Origin: Phycisphaeraceae bacterium
GTDB taxonomy: Bacteria > Planctomycetota > Phycisphaerae > Phycisphaerales > Phycisphaeraceae
NCBI GenBank assembly: GCA_002704825.1
Contig: PAIY01000158.1
Coordinates: 1 to 57,851, forward strand
Length of the DNA: 57,851 nucleotides
Direction of reading: 5' to 3'
Shown here: piece by piece, positions 33,087 through 42,906 of the stretch
Layout of the letters: the number at the start of each line of letters is the position of its first letter
How positions within the stretch are numbered: position 1 is the first letter of the stretch
The notes under the pieces: model-generated
The model's database searches: none
Told to the model about the DNA's origin: nothing
What the model saw: only the letters and a program-made list of their open reading frames with translations
Program-made: the position numbers and the translations under genes

Positions 33087-34646
33087 TCAGGCGATCTTGA
33101 ATCGGCCGACCAGTGTTTCAAGCTGGCGTGAAATCTCACAGAGTTCGCTGGTGGAACGTGCGGTCTGCGAGACGGATTGGGCGGACTCGCTGGTGACAGT
33201 GTTGATGTTGTTGATGTTCTGTGAGATCAGTTCGCTGGCTGATGATTGCTGGTCAGCTGCAGCAGCGATGTTCTGGATCATGGCTGCGACCTTGCTGGAG
33301 CTATCCATAATGGATGCCAGCGCCTGGTCGGCCTGGGTTGCCAGTTCAACACCTTCGTCGACGACGTGGGTTCCGTCGGAGATACGTTTGACGGCCAAGC
33401 CGGTTTCACTCTGAATTGCAGCAATGGATTGGGCGACTTCTTCGGTGGCGGTGGTGGTGCGTTCAGCAAGCTTGCGTACTTCATCTGCGACGACTGCAAA
33501 GCCGCGGCCGTGTTCACCGGCTCGTGCTGCTTCGATGGCAGCGTTGAGCGCTAAGAGGTTGGTTTGATCGGCGATGTCATTGATGACGTTGATGATTTGG
33601 CCGATCTGTTCGGAACGTTTACCCAACTCGTTGATGGCCGATGCCGAGTCACTGACCACCTGGGAAATGCTCTTCATTCCTTCAATGGTCTGTCGGACCA
33701 CTTCGCCACCTTCACGTGCATAGGTACCAGCTTCAGAGGCGTCGGTTGAGGCTTGAGAAGTTTGCTGAGCCACCTGCTGAATGGAGGCGCTCATCTCTTC
33801 GACCGCGCTTGAAATCTCGGTGGACTTCATGGCCTGGGCGCTCATGCCACTGGCTACGCTGTCGGAGGTGTTGGCGATCTCGTTGGCCGATTGACTGACG
33901 AGATTGGTGGTCTTGGCAACCTGTTGAATGAGTTGCTGAATATGTGCGACGAAGGTGTTAAACCAATGACCGAGTTCCCCCAGTTCGTCTTTGTTTTTTT
34001 CGTTGACACGTTGTGTCAGATCGCCATCGCCCTGGGCAATGTTCTTGAGCATGGCAATGGTATGATTGATCGGGCGGACGATTTGTCGGGACATGAAAAA
34101 TGCCATCACCAAGCCGATTACAATGGGGATGAGAATCGCGAGTATTGCCAGATTCTCCGCTTCTGTGATGATGGAAGAGGTTTTGTCTGCTTCGATATCA
34201 ACGCCAGCTTCAAATGATTCCTCGACATTTTCAAGCACATCTACAAGTTTGCAGGCATTGGCGTAGAAAGCTTCGGCTCGATCACCTTCAACCACCTGAT
34301 CCAGATCGGCAAGCATGGACTGCATGAGTTGTTGCACGTTGGTAATCAAGTCCGGTTTGTGAATGGAAGCGGACCATTCTTGGCTGAATTCGGTAATGGT
34401 TTGTTTGGCTTCTGAAATGAAAGCCTGTTTATCAAGATCCGCAGGGGGTTTGATGATGGTTCGCGCAATGCCTTGCATCTCAATGTTCGTTTCCATGATC
34501 AGGTCGGCGGCTGGCCAACACACGTCCGAAAAATACTGAATCTGTGACGTGGCGCGACTGAGTTTGTGAATCACCAATCCACCACCGAGTCCGAAACACA
34601 AGGTCAGAATAAGCGCAATCCCAAAGATTTTGTATTTGATTTTCAT
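33087..34646 (-). CDS. Methyl-accepting chemotaxis protein 1
   Basis: A 519-residue transmembrane chemoreceptor. TM1 is [18 protein letters not shown] (residues 8-25), followed by a four-helix periplasmic sensor (about 30-165) and TM2 ([20 protein letters not shown], about residues 168-187). A HAMP domain with [20 protein letters not shown] comes next, then a long signalling coiled coil. The hairpin tip is the universal [25 protein letters not shown]. It lacks the C-terminal CheR/CheB-binding pentapeptide. It has exactly the same length as the upstream receptor, and the signalling tips are nearly identical at DNA level. Both are on the minus strand, about 190 bp apart. The ligand is unknown. 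Confidence 0.95.
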   Translation of the reverse strand: MKIKYKIFGIALILTLCFGLGGGLVIHKLSRATSQIQYFSDVCWPAADLIMETNIEMQGIARTIIKPPADLDKQAFISEAKQTITEFSQEWSASIHKPDLITNVQQLMQSMLADLDQVVEGDRAEAFYANACKLVDVLENVEESFEAGVDIEADKTSSIITEAENLAILAILIPIVIGLVMAFFMSRQIVRPINHTIAMLKNIAQGDGDLTQRVNEKNKDELGELGHWFNTFVAHIQQLIQQVAKTTNLVSQSANEIANTSDSVASGMSAQAMKSTEISSAVEEMSASIQQVAQQTSQASTDASEAGTYAREGGEVVRQTIEGMKSISQVVSDSASAINELGKRSEQIGQIINVINDIADQTNLLALNAAIEAARAGEHGRGFAVVADEVRKLAERTTTATEEVAQSIAAIQSETGLAVKRISDGTHVVDEGVELATQADQALASIMDSSSKVAAMIQNIAAAADQQSSASELISQNINNINTVTSESAQSVSQTARSTSELCEISRQLETLVGRFKIA

Positions 34647-34838
34647 GGTCCGTCGGCCTTATTGGCTGCTGATAGGTTCGTTACGGAGTAGGCACCGTCT
34701 TTTTATCGTGGGTATTGCAGTTCTGCTTTAGGTGCGAAACAGGTTATTAATCACAACAGACAGCCTTTGGAGCTGCCTGCTGGTCAGATGGTTGTTGTAT
34801 GACTTGTTATTGAGACTCCAGCAATCGCTTATGGGTCG

Positions 34839-36398
34839 TTAATCGACCTTGAAATGACCGATGAGGTTTTTGAGTTGCGTGGAGCGTTCGCTGAGTTGTT
34901 CAGCAGCAAGGGCGGTTTGGCGGGTGCCTTCAGCGGATTGCTGGGTGACGGAGTTGATTGCGGTGATGTTCTGACTGATCAGTTCACTGGAGGTCGACTG
35001 CTGCTGCGCTGCTGAGGCGATGGACTGGATCATGCCAGCGACCTGCGTGGCCGAGTTGACGATCTGTTTAAGCGCGTCGTCCGCCTGATTGGCCAACTGC
35101 ACACCCTGCTCGACGGTGTCGGTGCCCTGGGAGATGCGTTCGACTGCTGCGCGGGTCTGGGTTTGAATGTCCTGGATGGATTGGGCGACTTCCTCGGTGG
35201 CGGTGGTGGTGCGTTCAGCAAGCTTTCGGACTTCATCGGCGACGACTGCAAAGCCGCGGCCATGTTCACCGGCTCGTGCTGCTTCGATGGCAGCATTGAG
35301 CGCTAACAGGTTGGTCTGGTCTGCGATGTCATTGATGACATTGATGATCTGACCGATCTGTTCGGAGCGTTTGCCCAACTCGTTGATGGCGTTTGCCGAG
35401 TCGTTGACGATGAGGCTGATGCTGTTCATCCCGTCGATGGACTGCTGGACCACGCTGCTGCCGTTGGTTGCGAATTCCCCTGCCGATTGAGCGTTTTCGG
35501 ATGCGTCATGACTCTGCCGGGCGACTTCGATGGTTGAGGCGCTCATCTGTTCGACTGCTGAGGAAATCTGCGATGCCTGTTGGGCCTGATCGGTCATCCC
35601 CGTTGCCATTTGCTGGGAGGTTGCTGCGATTTGGTCCGCTGCCGAAGCTACGTCATTGGTGGTGTGCACCGCCTGGCGGACGACTTGTTGGATGTTGCTG
35701 ATGAACTGGTTAAACCAGTGGCCCAGTTCACCCAGTTCGTCTTTGCGCGTTTCGTCGATGCGTTGGGTCAGATCACCTTCACCCTGAGCAATGTCCTTGA
35801 GCGTGTCGATGGTGCGATGGATCGGTCGGACGATTTGTTTACTGAGTAGCCATGCCAACATCGGCCCGACGATGGCGGTGATCAGCAGGGAGACCATGCC
35901 AACCACACTGGCATGATGCAGGATCGACCGCGCGGACATCGCATTGGCCTGACGGGTTACATCGTAGGCTGCTTCGACCGCTTCAAGCGTTTGAGACAGT
36001 TCGCGGCTGATGGCCATGTAAGCTTGCGTATCCTGCCCGTGAACCACCTTGGGCAGCAACGCCGCAAGCTGGGTCAGCATTGCCTGGACCGACTGGATTT
36101 CATTGGGTTGGTGGACCGATTGTTCCCATTCCTGTTTCAGCTCGTTGAGCGTTTTTTGGGATGTATGGATGAAGGCTTCTTTGTCGGTGATGCGATCGGC
36201 TTCGAAGACCTCGCGCAGGATGTCCTGCTGCTGGACATTCGTCTCCATGATCATGTCCGTTGCCGGCCAGCAGACGTCCGCGTAGTAGGCAAAGCGCTTC
36301 TCGGCCTGGAGCATGTCATAGACCACCCAACTGCCACCGATGGCAGAGAGAATCACGATGATCACAGCCATACCGATAATCTTCAAACGGATATTCAT
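34839..36398 (-). CDS. Methyl-accepting chemotaxis protein 2
   Basis: A 519-residue chemoreceptor, paralogous to the one at 33087. TM1 is [20 protein letters not shown] and TM2 is [20 protein letters not shown]. The HAMP region carries [20 protein letters not shown], and the signalling tip again reads [25 protein letters not shown]. The periplasmic sensor domains diverge more than the cytosolic part, which fits duplication followed by ligand specialisation. AAGGG lies 8 nt before the ATG. No CheA, CheW or CheY genes are next to it, so these receptors report to a chemotaxis array encoded elsewhere. Confidence 0.95.
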   Translation of the reverse strand: MNIRLKIIGMAVIIVILSAIGGSWVVYDMLQAEKRFAYYADVCWPATDMIMETNVQQQDILREVFEADRITDKEAFIHTSQKTLNELKQEWEQSVHQPNEIQSVQAMLTQLAALLPKVVHGQDTQAYMAISRELSQTLEAVEAAYDVTRQANAMSARSILHHASVVGMVSLLITAIVGPMLAWLLSKQIVRPIHRTIDTLKDIAQGEGDLTQRIDETRKDELGELGHWFNQFISNIQQVVRQAVHTTNDVASAADQIAATSQQMATGMTDQAQQASQISSAVEQMSASTIEVARQSHDASENAQSAGEFATNGSSVVQQSIDGMNSISLIVNDSANAINELGKRSEQIGQIINVINDIADQTNLLALNAAIEAARAGEHGRGFAVVADEVRKLAERTTTATEEVAQSIQDIQTQTRAAVERISQGTDTVEQGVQLANQADDALKQIVNSATQVAGMIQSIASAAQQQSTSSELISQNITAINSVTQQSAEGTRQTALAAEQLSERSTQLKNLIGHFKVD

Positions 36399-36657
36399 GG
36401 AGTGGACCCTTGTGGTTAGGTAAAAACAAGTACCTTCCTGTTATCGCATATTCCTTTGGTGCACTTAACAGGCTGGGTCTGAATATCGGGGGTTTTCTCT
36501 CTGTGATTTCTTTAAATCCAATTGCTATCAAGCTCAATCAAAAAGCAAAAAACTTTTTGTGATAAGGCAGACCTGCATCAGAGGAGCAGCATGGATGTGC
36601 CTTAAGCAGATTGGAGAGCGATGTGAGTTTGCCCGATAAGTGATTTTGCTGTTCAAC
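36399..36657. other. Spacer between chemoreceptor 2 and the RNase HII-like gene
   Basis: About 260 bp, AT-rich, holding the promoter side of the chemoreceptor and the 3' side of the RNase HII-like gene. No repeat family or further gene is evident. Confidence 0.35.
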
Positions 36658-37629
36658 TCAGCTTTGGCGGACAAGACTTGCATGGTCGATTTTCAGCACC
36701 GACATGAGCCCTGCAATGTCGTCGAGAAACCGCTTACCGTCCTGGGCGTAACCGGCGGTGGGCTTGAGGTCGGATTGATGCCCGATGAACCAGGCATTGA
36801 GTCGATCCATGAACAGTTCGCGGGTGTACTTGCTGAGCATCGAAGCCATGGCAACGGGCATGTGATTTTCTTCCGCATCGACCATGAACCGCACCTGCAT
36901 CTGCCTGGCCCCACCATCGAGTTGGTAGTGACTGACCTTTTTGGACTCCTCAATAATCGAGAGCCTGGCCTGCGGGAAGATCTGGCGGAGCAGGTTCAGG
37001 TAATGCGATCGGCCGGACTGGCGGTCGACGACCACCTGCGGATGATGTTTGCCCCAACGGTCCCAGATGTGCTGAAGGTGACCGGCAACGAAGGTGAAAC
37101 TCAGCGATGCCTTGGAGCGCGTGTTGGCAACCATGTGGTTAAACCGATCCTCAAGCACGACCGCTGCGCCCATGTCCAGCACCTTCACCGCTTTTTCCTT
37201 CATCTCATGTTTGAGCATGTTGGCCGCGACGCCGATCTGCGCATCGGTGTTGGCGGTGGGAAGCGCTTGCCAGGGACCGTCATACCAGGGCAGGTTGTGG
37301 CGTTGGTGATGCGTGGTTTCACCCAGTAAATCCAGCCACTGCCCCATGTCCGCAGGCCGGTCGGTAAAAGTAGAGAGGAAGCTGAGCACCCCCATCTCCA
37401 GATGTTTCACACCAGCAGCCTTGGTTTTGAGTTTTTTCGAATCGTTCACCGGGATGCGGCCCGTCTTTCGATCCGCGAGTTTCTGACAAACACTGCCATG
37501 AAGCACATCCCACAGGTTGGGCGTCTGGTCCGGTGTCGCATCGCGCATGGCAAAAACCGACCGACCGATCACCAATGGACCCAGAATCGGGCCGTAACCT
37601 GCTTCGTCAATGCCTGCGTAGATGAGCAT
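36658..37629 (-). CDS. RNase HII-like ribonuclease with altered GRG motif
   Basis: A 323-residue RNase H type 2 family protein, about 100 residues longer than bacterial RNase HII. The first active-site motif is YAGIDEAGYGPILGPLVIG, with the D-E pair intact but Tyr in place of Arg in the G-R-G motif that recognises the RNA-DNA junction. A third Asp is in VVVDRQSGRSHY and a fourth in MVDAEENHMPVAMASMLSKYTRE. It probably cuts RNA in RNA-DNA hybrids, but junction specificity (single ribonucleotide removal) may be lost. The start is the ATG at 37629, which has a TAATAC element just before it. It lies next to a family-G palindrome. Confidence 0.75.
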   Translation of the reverse strand: MLIYAGIDEAGYGPILGPLVIGRSVFAMRDATPDQTPNLWDVLHGSVCQKLADRKTGRIPVNDSKKLKTKAAGVKHLEMGVLSFLSTFTDRPADMGQWLDLLGETTHHQRHNLPWYDGPWQALPTANTDAQIGVAANMLKHEMKEKAVKVLDMGAAVVLEDRFNHMVANTRSKASLSFTFVAGHLQHIWDRWGKHHPQVVVDRQSGRSHYLNLLRQIFPQARLSIIEESKKVSHYQLDGGARQMQVRFMVDAEENHMPVAMASMLSKYTRELFMDRLNAWFIGHQSDLKPTAGYAQDGKRFLDDIAGLMSVLKIDHASLVRQS

Positions 37630-37719
37630 GAATGTATTACCGGCGTTTCTTGTGAATCGTGTTCAGTTAACGTGATGTCAGTATAACGTGATTGATGTGT
37701 GTTGACTTGGTTCGAGGGC

Positions 37720-37802
37720 AAAAGCCGTGTCGCTCCCGCGGCACGGGTTGTCTTGTCATCTCAGTTGCATATCGCCCGTGACCCGGGAGGATCACGGCTT
37801 TG
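37720..37802. repeat. Family G palindrome, copy 3
   Basis: Left arm AAAAGCCGTGTCGCTCCCGC, inner CACGGGTTGTCTTG, right arm CCGGGAGGATCACGGCTTT. It fills the divergent space between the RNase HII-like gene and the epimerase, about 50 nt before the epimerase ATG. Confidence 0.85.
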
Positions 37803-37839
37803 TGTGAAAACGATAGCAACGTCTTAACCGATCGCTTTT

Positions 37840-37854
37840 TGCTAAACTATCCCG
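37840..37854 (+). promoter_or_regulatory. Epimerase extended -10 promoter, probably leaderless
   Basis: TGCTAAACT at 37840-37848 is followed by 6 nt and the ATG at 37855. The nonamer and spacing are identical to those at priA. No Shine-Dalgarno is present. Confidence 0.6.
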
Positions 37855-38811
37855 ATGGCACAACAACCCATTCTCATCACCGGCGCCGCAGGATTCATTG
37901 GCTCCTCGCTGGCGGATCAGTTGCTCGCAGCAGGAACCCCCGTGGTCTGTCTTGATAACTTCTGTGACTTCTACAATCCCGATATCAAACGCCGCAACAT
38001 CTCCGGCGCATTGAAGTCCGATCTGTACACCTTGGCCCAAGTCGATCTGCGGGATCGGCAGGCTGTTCTCGACACCGTCGCCAAGCACAAGCCTCAAGCC
38101 ATCATTCACCTTGCTGCCATGGCAGGGGTCCGACCGAGTATCGAGAATCCCGACCTCTACACGCAGGTCAATCTCAACGGCACGGTGAACCTGCTCGACG
38201 CTGCCGTCGCCAACGGGGTTGAAAAATTCCTCTTTGCTTCAAGCTCCAGCGTGTATGGCAACAACGAGAAAACACCCTTTGCTGAAAGTGACAACGTCGA
38301 CCATCCCATCAGTCCCTACGCAGCCACCAAAAAGGCTGGCGAACTGATCTGTCACACGTATCACCATCTGTATCAACTGCCGATCACGTGCCTGCGGTTT
38401 TTCACGGTCTTCGGCCCGCGTCAACGACCGGACCTTGCCATCAGCAAATTCCTGCGCATGGTTGGCGCAGGGCAGGCGATCCCCGTCTTCGGTGACGGCA
38501 GCACCAGCCGTGATTACACGTTCGTGGCTGACATCGTCGATGGCATCCGTAAATCGCTAGCCAACTGCTCGAGTTATCACATCTACAATCTCGGCGGAGA
38601 CTCGCCGGTGACATTGGCCCAACTCATTGCGACGATTGAGAAAGTGGTTGGCAAAGAAGCCATCATCGACCGCAAGCCCATGCAACCCGGTGACGTGAAC
38701 ATCACCTGGGCGGATCTGACCAAGCCCCGTGCGGAGTTGGGTTACGCCCCACAAACCAGCCTCGAAGCAGGCATCACCAAACAATGGGAATGGATTCAGG
38801 CGCAGGGATAA
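37855..38811 (+). CDS. NAD-dependent sugar-nucleotide epimerase (extended SDR)
   Basis: A 318-residue extended short-chain dehydrogenase of the GalE/UDP-glucuronate 4-epimerase group. The NAD-binding GAAGFIGSSLADQL (G-x2-G-x2-G) is at residues 10-23, and the catalytic triad is visible in FASSSSVYG and the YAATKKAGE (Y-x3-K) pair. GVRPSIENPDLYTQVNLNGT is typical of UDP-glucuronate or UDP-sugar epimerases. RDYTFVADIVDGI is the late signature. It would supply nucleotide sugars for surface polysaccharide, for which the window holds a cluster 14 kb away. The precise substrate cannot be assigned. Confidence 0.9.
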   Translation: MAQQPILITGAAGFIGSSLADQLLAAGTPVVCLDNFCDFYNPDIKRRNISGALKSDLYTLAQVDLRDRQAVLDTVAKHKPQAIIHLAAMAGVRPSIENPDLYTQVNLNGTVNLLDAAVANGVEKFLFASSSSVYGNNEKTPFAESDNVDHPISPYAATKKAGELICHTYHHLYQLPITCLRFFTVFGPRQRPDLAISKFLRMVGAGQAIPVFGDGSTSRDYTFVADIVDGIRKSLANCSSYHIYNLGGDSPVTLAQLIATIEKVVGKEAIIDRKPMQPGDVNITWADLTKPRAELGYAPQTSLEAGITKQWEWIQAQG

Positions 38812-39210
38812 AGATCCGTTGACATTTAGCCGCATCGCAAGCGATGCGATTCAACGGCCACATTCACGGTAACGCGCATCGCAAGCGATGCGGCTAAATT
38901 GCCATTTGCACCCATGACAACCCTCCATGATTCACCCCATACCCTGATGACAAAACTTGTGCTTAAGTCCCGGTATGGACTGGTCAAATGACCGTCTGAG
39001 CATGTAGAATGTTTTTTCGACAGAAGCGATTATTCCTTCCTCAAAAAAAGTGACAGGGGTTTGTCACTGACTCACCTGATCGGCATCGGCCAATTTTTGC
39101 CGGCTTGATGTCCTCGAACAACATGGGGGCCGATTCTCCCAGTGCAAGCACGCCTTGGATCCATTCTGGCTTGCGCCACCACGCTCGGCAGTGACCGGGC
39201 AATCCGTCGG
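38812..39210. other. Spacer before the motor cluster
   Basis: About 400 bp. It contains a family-A palindrome (38824-38899) just after the epimerase stop. The frame of the following TPR gene continues upstream to a GTG at 39142, but the signal-peptide start at 39211 is preferred. The promoter of the cluster must lie here. Confidence 0.45.
38824..38899. repeat. Family A palindrome, copy 4
   Basis: Arms ATTTAGCCGCATCGCAAGCG and CGCAAGCGATGCGGCTAAAT. Note that both arms carry GCAAGC here, showing internal conversion of the left arm core. Located 12 nt after the epimerase stop. Confidence 0.9.
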
Positions 39211-41490
39211 ATGTCTGCGAAGCTTGTGACCGTAGCCATGTTCGTGGGGCTGTCCTTCGCGCCATTTTCGCCGGTGATCGCGCAGGTCAAACAGGTCCCG
39301 CCACTGCTTGAAGAAGCGCGTCAGGCTGCGTTGGACCTGAACCAACTGCCGCTGGGTGATGAGCGTGCCAGCGCGTTGCTGACGCATGGTCTGGATGTGC
39401 TTCAGCTTGCCAATCACATGGTCGAGGAGCATCTGGATGTGCTCGGTGCCGCCCAGGGGCCACTCTCCAAACAGGATCGCCGACTCACACGCTTACAGCA
39501 GGCCCGCATTGCGTATGTCCAAGGTGAACTCTACCGACTCACCGCCATGAAGCGCGGGATGGATGACCCCACACGTGCAGCATATCTGGATAGTGCCGTC
39601 GCCATTTTCACGGAGATGCGTTCCAGGTTTCAATCCATTGATGATGCGGAACTGGCCCGTGTCGGTCTGGCACGTTGTTACCGACTGCAGGGCCTCATTG
39701 ACGAAGCGGACAAAATCCTCGAACCGCTGCTGCGTCACACCCCGGACTTGGCGGACGCTTCAGCAGCGAATCTCTGGCGCGTGGCGGTGATCGAACAACT
39801 GGAACTCGCCCTGATCACCGATCCGCAACTGGCCATGACAACCGCATCGCAATGGGCAGACCACAACGCCTTTGCCAACCAAGGCAGTTGGCAGCATTCC
39901 CTCTCACGCATCGGTGCTTTGGCTGCGGTCCAACTCGCCCTGGAAACGCCTACCGCAGCAACCGTCGGGTTGGCTGTCGAAAAACTCCATGAGTCGAATC
40001 TGCCTCAATCGCTGCAACTGCAATATCTCGTCCGTCTGGAACTGGCTTCGGATATCCCCGTGGTCACTGCGCAGCAGCGTAATGACTGGGTGCTCCTGCT
40101 TGTCGATACACTCTCCTCACAGCAGGCCGTCGACCGCATTGCCAAACAGGTTCCCGATGTCTCGGTACTCAATGTTCAGGCACTACTGGCCTACGGCAGC
40201 GCGCTTTGGCAAGTCGGCCAACTGCCTTCAGCGGTCAACTGTTTTGATCATGCCATGCAAAATGTCGATGACAGCAACCCGTTGCGACACACCGCTGCCC
40301 TGTGGTACGCCCAGTGTCTCTATCAGCAGGTCATCCAGACCGGCAGCAACGCCATCCGCGCCCGCGCCCGTGCAGCATTAGCCAGACTCGTCCAAACCCA
40401 TCCGGCACGCGATACCCGACTCACATCGCTTAAGCAATGGGTCAGCCTCGAACAGGAAGACGAAGGACTCGCAGCAGCTGCCAAAATCATCACCCTGCAT
40501 CAGGATTTGGCAGCCGACGATCCCTACCTGCATTACATCCTCGCGACGCATCACTGGGAAACCCTCAAGCAAAACCGACAGGACGGGCAACTCAAAACCG
40601 ATGCTGCGGTCACCTTGGCCAAAGCCATTGCCGATGACGCCCAGAAAATCGTCGAGAAGTCCGGCGTGGATCAGCAGGTCGCAGGTGGTCTCTGCCAACT
40701 CCTTGCACGGATTTACGCTTCAGACCTCATCAAGCAACCCGACACCGCCATGGCTTATCTGGATCAGGCGCAGACGCTGCTCGGTCAATCCCAGTTGCAA
40801 CTCAAAGCCTTGATTCTCATCCAGGCCGGCCAGTCGCAGCAGCTTTGGGAACTGTTGGAAAACACGCCCCAGACCACTGCGATTTCGGCTCAGGCATGGG
40901 TACTCATTGTCGATGCCATCACCGATCTGGCGCTACGTCGACCTGATGACAAACTCATTGCTGACCGTGCTGCCCAATTGGCGATCAAGGCATGGAACGC
41001 GTCACCTGACGTGGTGGGTAGTGTCCACATTGGTCAAAGTCTCATCCGACTCGGACAGTGGGATATCTGCCTGACCCTCTTAGGCAGTGAGTATCTGCCC
41101 AATACCGACCCGCAATTGAACCTGATCATCGGCCAATCCCTGTTGGGTTTGAATCGTGATATTGACCAGGCAGCCAAGGTGCTCTCCGAGGTGGTCAAAG
41201 ACCTGCCTGAATCACCGGCTGCCCATCTCTGGCTGGGTATCGCCTACGCGCGCTCCGAACGCCATGCCCAGGCCTGCGAACATTTTCGACAAGTCCGATC
41301 CCTGGAAAAACCGGCCACGCTCCCATGGTGGCAGGCAACGTTGGGATTGGCTCAATCCCTGGCAGCAAGAGGACAACTCGCCGCTGCCAGACAAATCCTG
41401 CAAGTCACGTTGACGCTCTATCCCGTCATCGGCGATGATGCACTGGCTAACGACCTCGTCCAGCTTTTGGGGAGACTGCAAAAACAATGA
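39211..41490 (+). CDS. Secreted TPR protein of the ExbB/ExbD/vWA cluster
   Basis: About 759 residues, with an N-terminal signal peptide (MSAKLVTVAMFVGLSFAPFS, cleaved near VIAQ). The rest is all-helical with many TPR-like units, for example GLARCYRLQGLIDEADKILE, ALWQVGQLPSAVNCFDHAMQ, LSEVVKDLPESPAAHLWLG and AYARSERHAQACEHFRQV. TPR proteins sit beside ExbB/ExbD motors in several bacteria (for example TtpC of TonB2 systems), where they link the motor to an envelope partner. The ATG at 39211 is chosen for the signal peptide; a GTG at 39142 is possible. The stop overlaps the exbB start (ATGA), so the two are translationally coupled. Confidence 0.8.
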   Translation: MSAKLVTVAMFVGLSFAPFSPVIAQVKQVPPLLEEARQAALDLNQLPLGDERASALLTHGLDVLQLANHMVEEHLDVLGAAQGPLSKQDRRLTRLQQARIAYVQGELYRLTAMKRGMDDPTRAAYLDSAVAIFTEMRSRFQSIDDAELARVGLARCYRLQGLIDEADKILEPLLRHTPDLADASAANLWRVAVIEQLELALITDPQLAMTTASQWADHNAFANQGSWQHSLSRIGALAAVQLALETPTAATVGLAVEKLHESNLPQSLQLQYLVRLELASDIPVVTAQQRNDWVLLLVDTLSSQQAVDRIAKQVPDVSVLNVQALLAYGSALWQVGQLPSAVNCFDHAMQNVDDSNPLRHTAALWYAQCLYQQVIQTGSNAIRARARAALARLVQTHPARDTRLTSLKQWVSLEQEDEGLAAAAKIITLHQDLAADDPYLHYILATHHWETLKQNRQDGQLKTDAAVTLAKAIADDAQKIVEKSGVDQQVAGGLCQLLARIYASDLIKQPDTAMAYLDQAQTLLGQSQLQLKALILIQAGQSQQLWELLENTPQTTAISAQAWVLIVDAITDLALRRPDDKLIADRAAQLAIKAWNASPDVVGSVHIGQSLIRLGQWDICLTLLGSEYLPNTDPQLNLIIGQSLLGLNRDIDQAAKVLSEVVKDLPESPAAHLWLGIAYARSERHAQACEHFRQVRSLEKPATLPWWQATLGLAQSLAARGQLAAARQILQVTLTLYPVIGDDALANDLVQLLGRLQKQ

Positions 41491-42293
41491 ATACACCCAC
41501 ATGCCAACTCGCACGCCGCAAACGCAAGCTGCCCATTTCATGGCTCAGACTTGCGATACTCGGCTTTGCTGCACTGCTGATGATCGGTCAGGTATCACCC
41601 GCTGCCCCTGGAAGTCCGCCGGATACATCGGGGGTGCCCTCAAGTCTCTTTGCCTTCATCGTCGCAGGCGGCTGGATCGGCGTGGTGATCATTCTCCTCT
41701 CCTTCGTCGGACTGGGGTTGGTCATCGATGCCTTCGTCAAGATCCGCCAGGATGACCTGCTCCCCGAAGCGCTTTCCAAACAGGCCGTCTCTCTTGCACG
41801 CCAGGGTCAGTTCACCGAGTTGAAAAACACATGCAAGGAAGACGATAGCATGCTCGGCCAGATTCTCTCCTATGCCATCGAAGAAGGAGAGTTGGGCCTT
41901 GATGCCGTGCGCGAACAGATCGAACACGAAGGCAATCGCCAACTCACCCGACTGCACCAACGTGTCGGACTCATCGGCTTGATTGCCTCCATCACCCCCA
42001 TGCTCGGTCTGCTTGGAACCGTCGTCGGCATGATCGACAGCTTCCAGGTCCTCGGACTCTCCAAGGGGGTTGCAGGTCCTGACGACCTGGCGGTGGGTAT
42101 CTCCAAAGCGCTGGTCACCACCTGCATGGGTCTGGTTGTTGCAGTTCCGTTGATCTTTTTTCATGCCTACTTCCGCGACAAGGTCACCCGCATCAGCAAC
42201 GAAACCTCCGCCATCTGCGAACGCATTCTCCGCGTCATCGCCGTGGTGTTAACGAGACAGCAACAGATGATGCAACAACAGAAGAAAGTGTGA
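41487..42293 (+). CDS. exbB: ExbB/TolQ/MotA-family proton channel subunit
   Basis: A 268-residue ExbB-like motor stator with three predicted membrane segments: an N-terminal hydrophobic leader (about residues 18-36), TM1 FAFIVAGGWIGVVIILLSFV, and a TM2/TM3 hairpin. The TM2 signature is GLIASITPMLGLLGTVVGMI, including the Thr equivalent of E. coli ExbB Thr148. TM3 is ALVTTCMGLVVAVPLIFFHAYF with the second Thr. It would form a pentameric channel around an ExbD dimer and use proton motive force. It is coupled to the upstream TPR gene; a family-B palindrome separates it from exbD1. Confidence 0.92.
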   Translation: MNTPTCQLARRKRKLPISWLRLAILGFAALLMIGQVSPAAPGSPPDTSGVPSSLFAFIVAGGWIGVVIILLSFVGLGLVIDAFVKIRQDDLLPEALSKQAVSLARQGQFTELKNTCKEDDSMLGQILSYAIEEGELGLDAVREQIEHEGNRQLTRLHQRVGLIGLIASITPMLGLLGTVVGMIDSFQVLGLSKGVAGPDDLAVGISKALVTTCMGLVVAVPLIFFHAYFRDKVTRISNETSAICERILRVIAVVLTRQQQMMQQQKKV

Positions 42294-42316
42294 TAGAAAG
42301 GCAGATTTCGAATGTG

Positions 42317-42409
42317 TTAAACCGCTTGCGGTTTAGCGGTTCATGAATCAAACGTATCTCAACCATCTTTTTAAATCTTGCGAAACGCGCTAAACCGCAA
42401 GCGGTTTAA
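42317..42409. repeat. Family B palindrome inside the motor operon
   Basis: Arms TTAAACCGCTTGCGGTTTAG and CGCTAAACCGCAAGCGGTTT around a 50-nt loop, lying in the 139-bp gap between exbB and exbD1. Family-F arms (ATCCGAAATCCGAAATT) adjoin it at 42411-42430. Relative at 51888-51977 and a half copy at 55595. Confidence 0.88.
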
Positions 42410-42432
42410 AATCCGAAATCCGAAATTCCACT

Positions 42433-42906
42433 ATGCAGCATATGCAGCTTAAATCTCGAACCGCCATTCGCTTTAATCCCAAGATCCCGGGTAAACCGGC
42501 GACACCGGGTGTTGCGCCGTTGGTGGACATCGTGTTTCTGCTGATCTGTTTTTACCTGTTTGTCACCCAGTCCCTCCAATCGCTGGATGAACGCAGCGTG
42601 GCGTTACCGATTATTCAGCAGAGTCAATCCCAGGAGTTATTGCCTGCTGAGATTGTCATTAACCTGCTCGAAGATGGCAGTGTCGTCGTTGCGCATGAGC
42701 CGATGTCAATGAACGAACTTGCCATGCATCTGCGTGAGTCCAAACGGTACGCGATGGATATTGGTCAGGAACTACGCGTGGTGATTCGGGCGGATCGCAA
42801 TCAGACCTTTGATAAGCTTGATACGTTGATGGACCTCTCCCGTCGCGCGGGTTTGGACATGATTATTCTCCGTGCCCAGGATCAGGACAGGGGGGGCTCG
42901 CGATGA
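42433..42906 (+). CDS. exbD: ExbD/TolR-family subunit 1
   Basis: A 157-residue ExbD. The single membrane helix carries the proton-binding Asp: VAPLVDIVFLLICFYLFVTQ (Asp near residue 32). The periplasmic domain (residues 50-150) is the ExbD/TolR fold, with IVINLLEDGSVVV and RVVIRADRNQTFDKLDTLMD. It pairs with ExbB to form the proton-driven rotor. The stop overlaps exbD2 by 4 bp (ATGA), so the two ExbD subunits are translationally coupled and probably form a heterodimer. Confidence 0.92.
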   Translation: MQHMQLKSRTAIRFNPKIPGKPATPGVAPLVDIVFLLICFYLFVTQSLQSLDERSVALPIIQQSQSQELLPAEIVINLLEDGSVVVAHEPMSMNELAMHLRESKRYAMDIGQELRVVIRADRNQTFDKLDTLMDLSRRAGLDMIILRAQDQDRGGSR

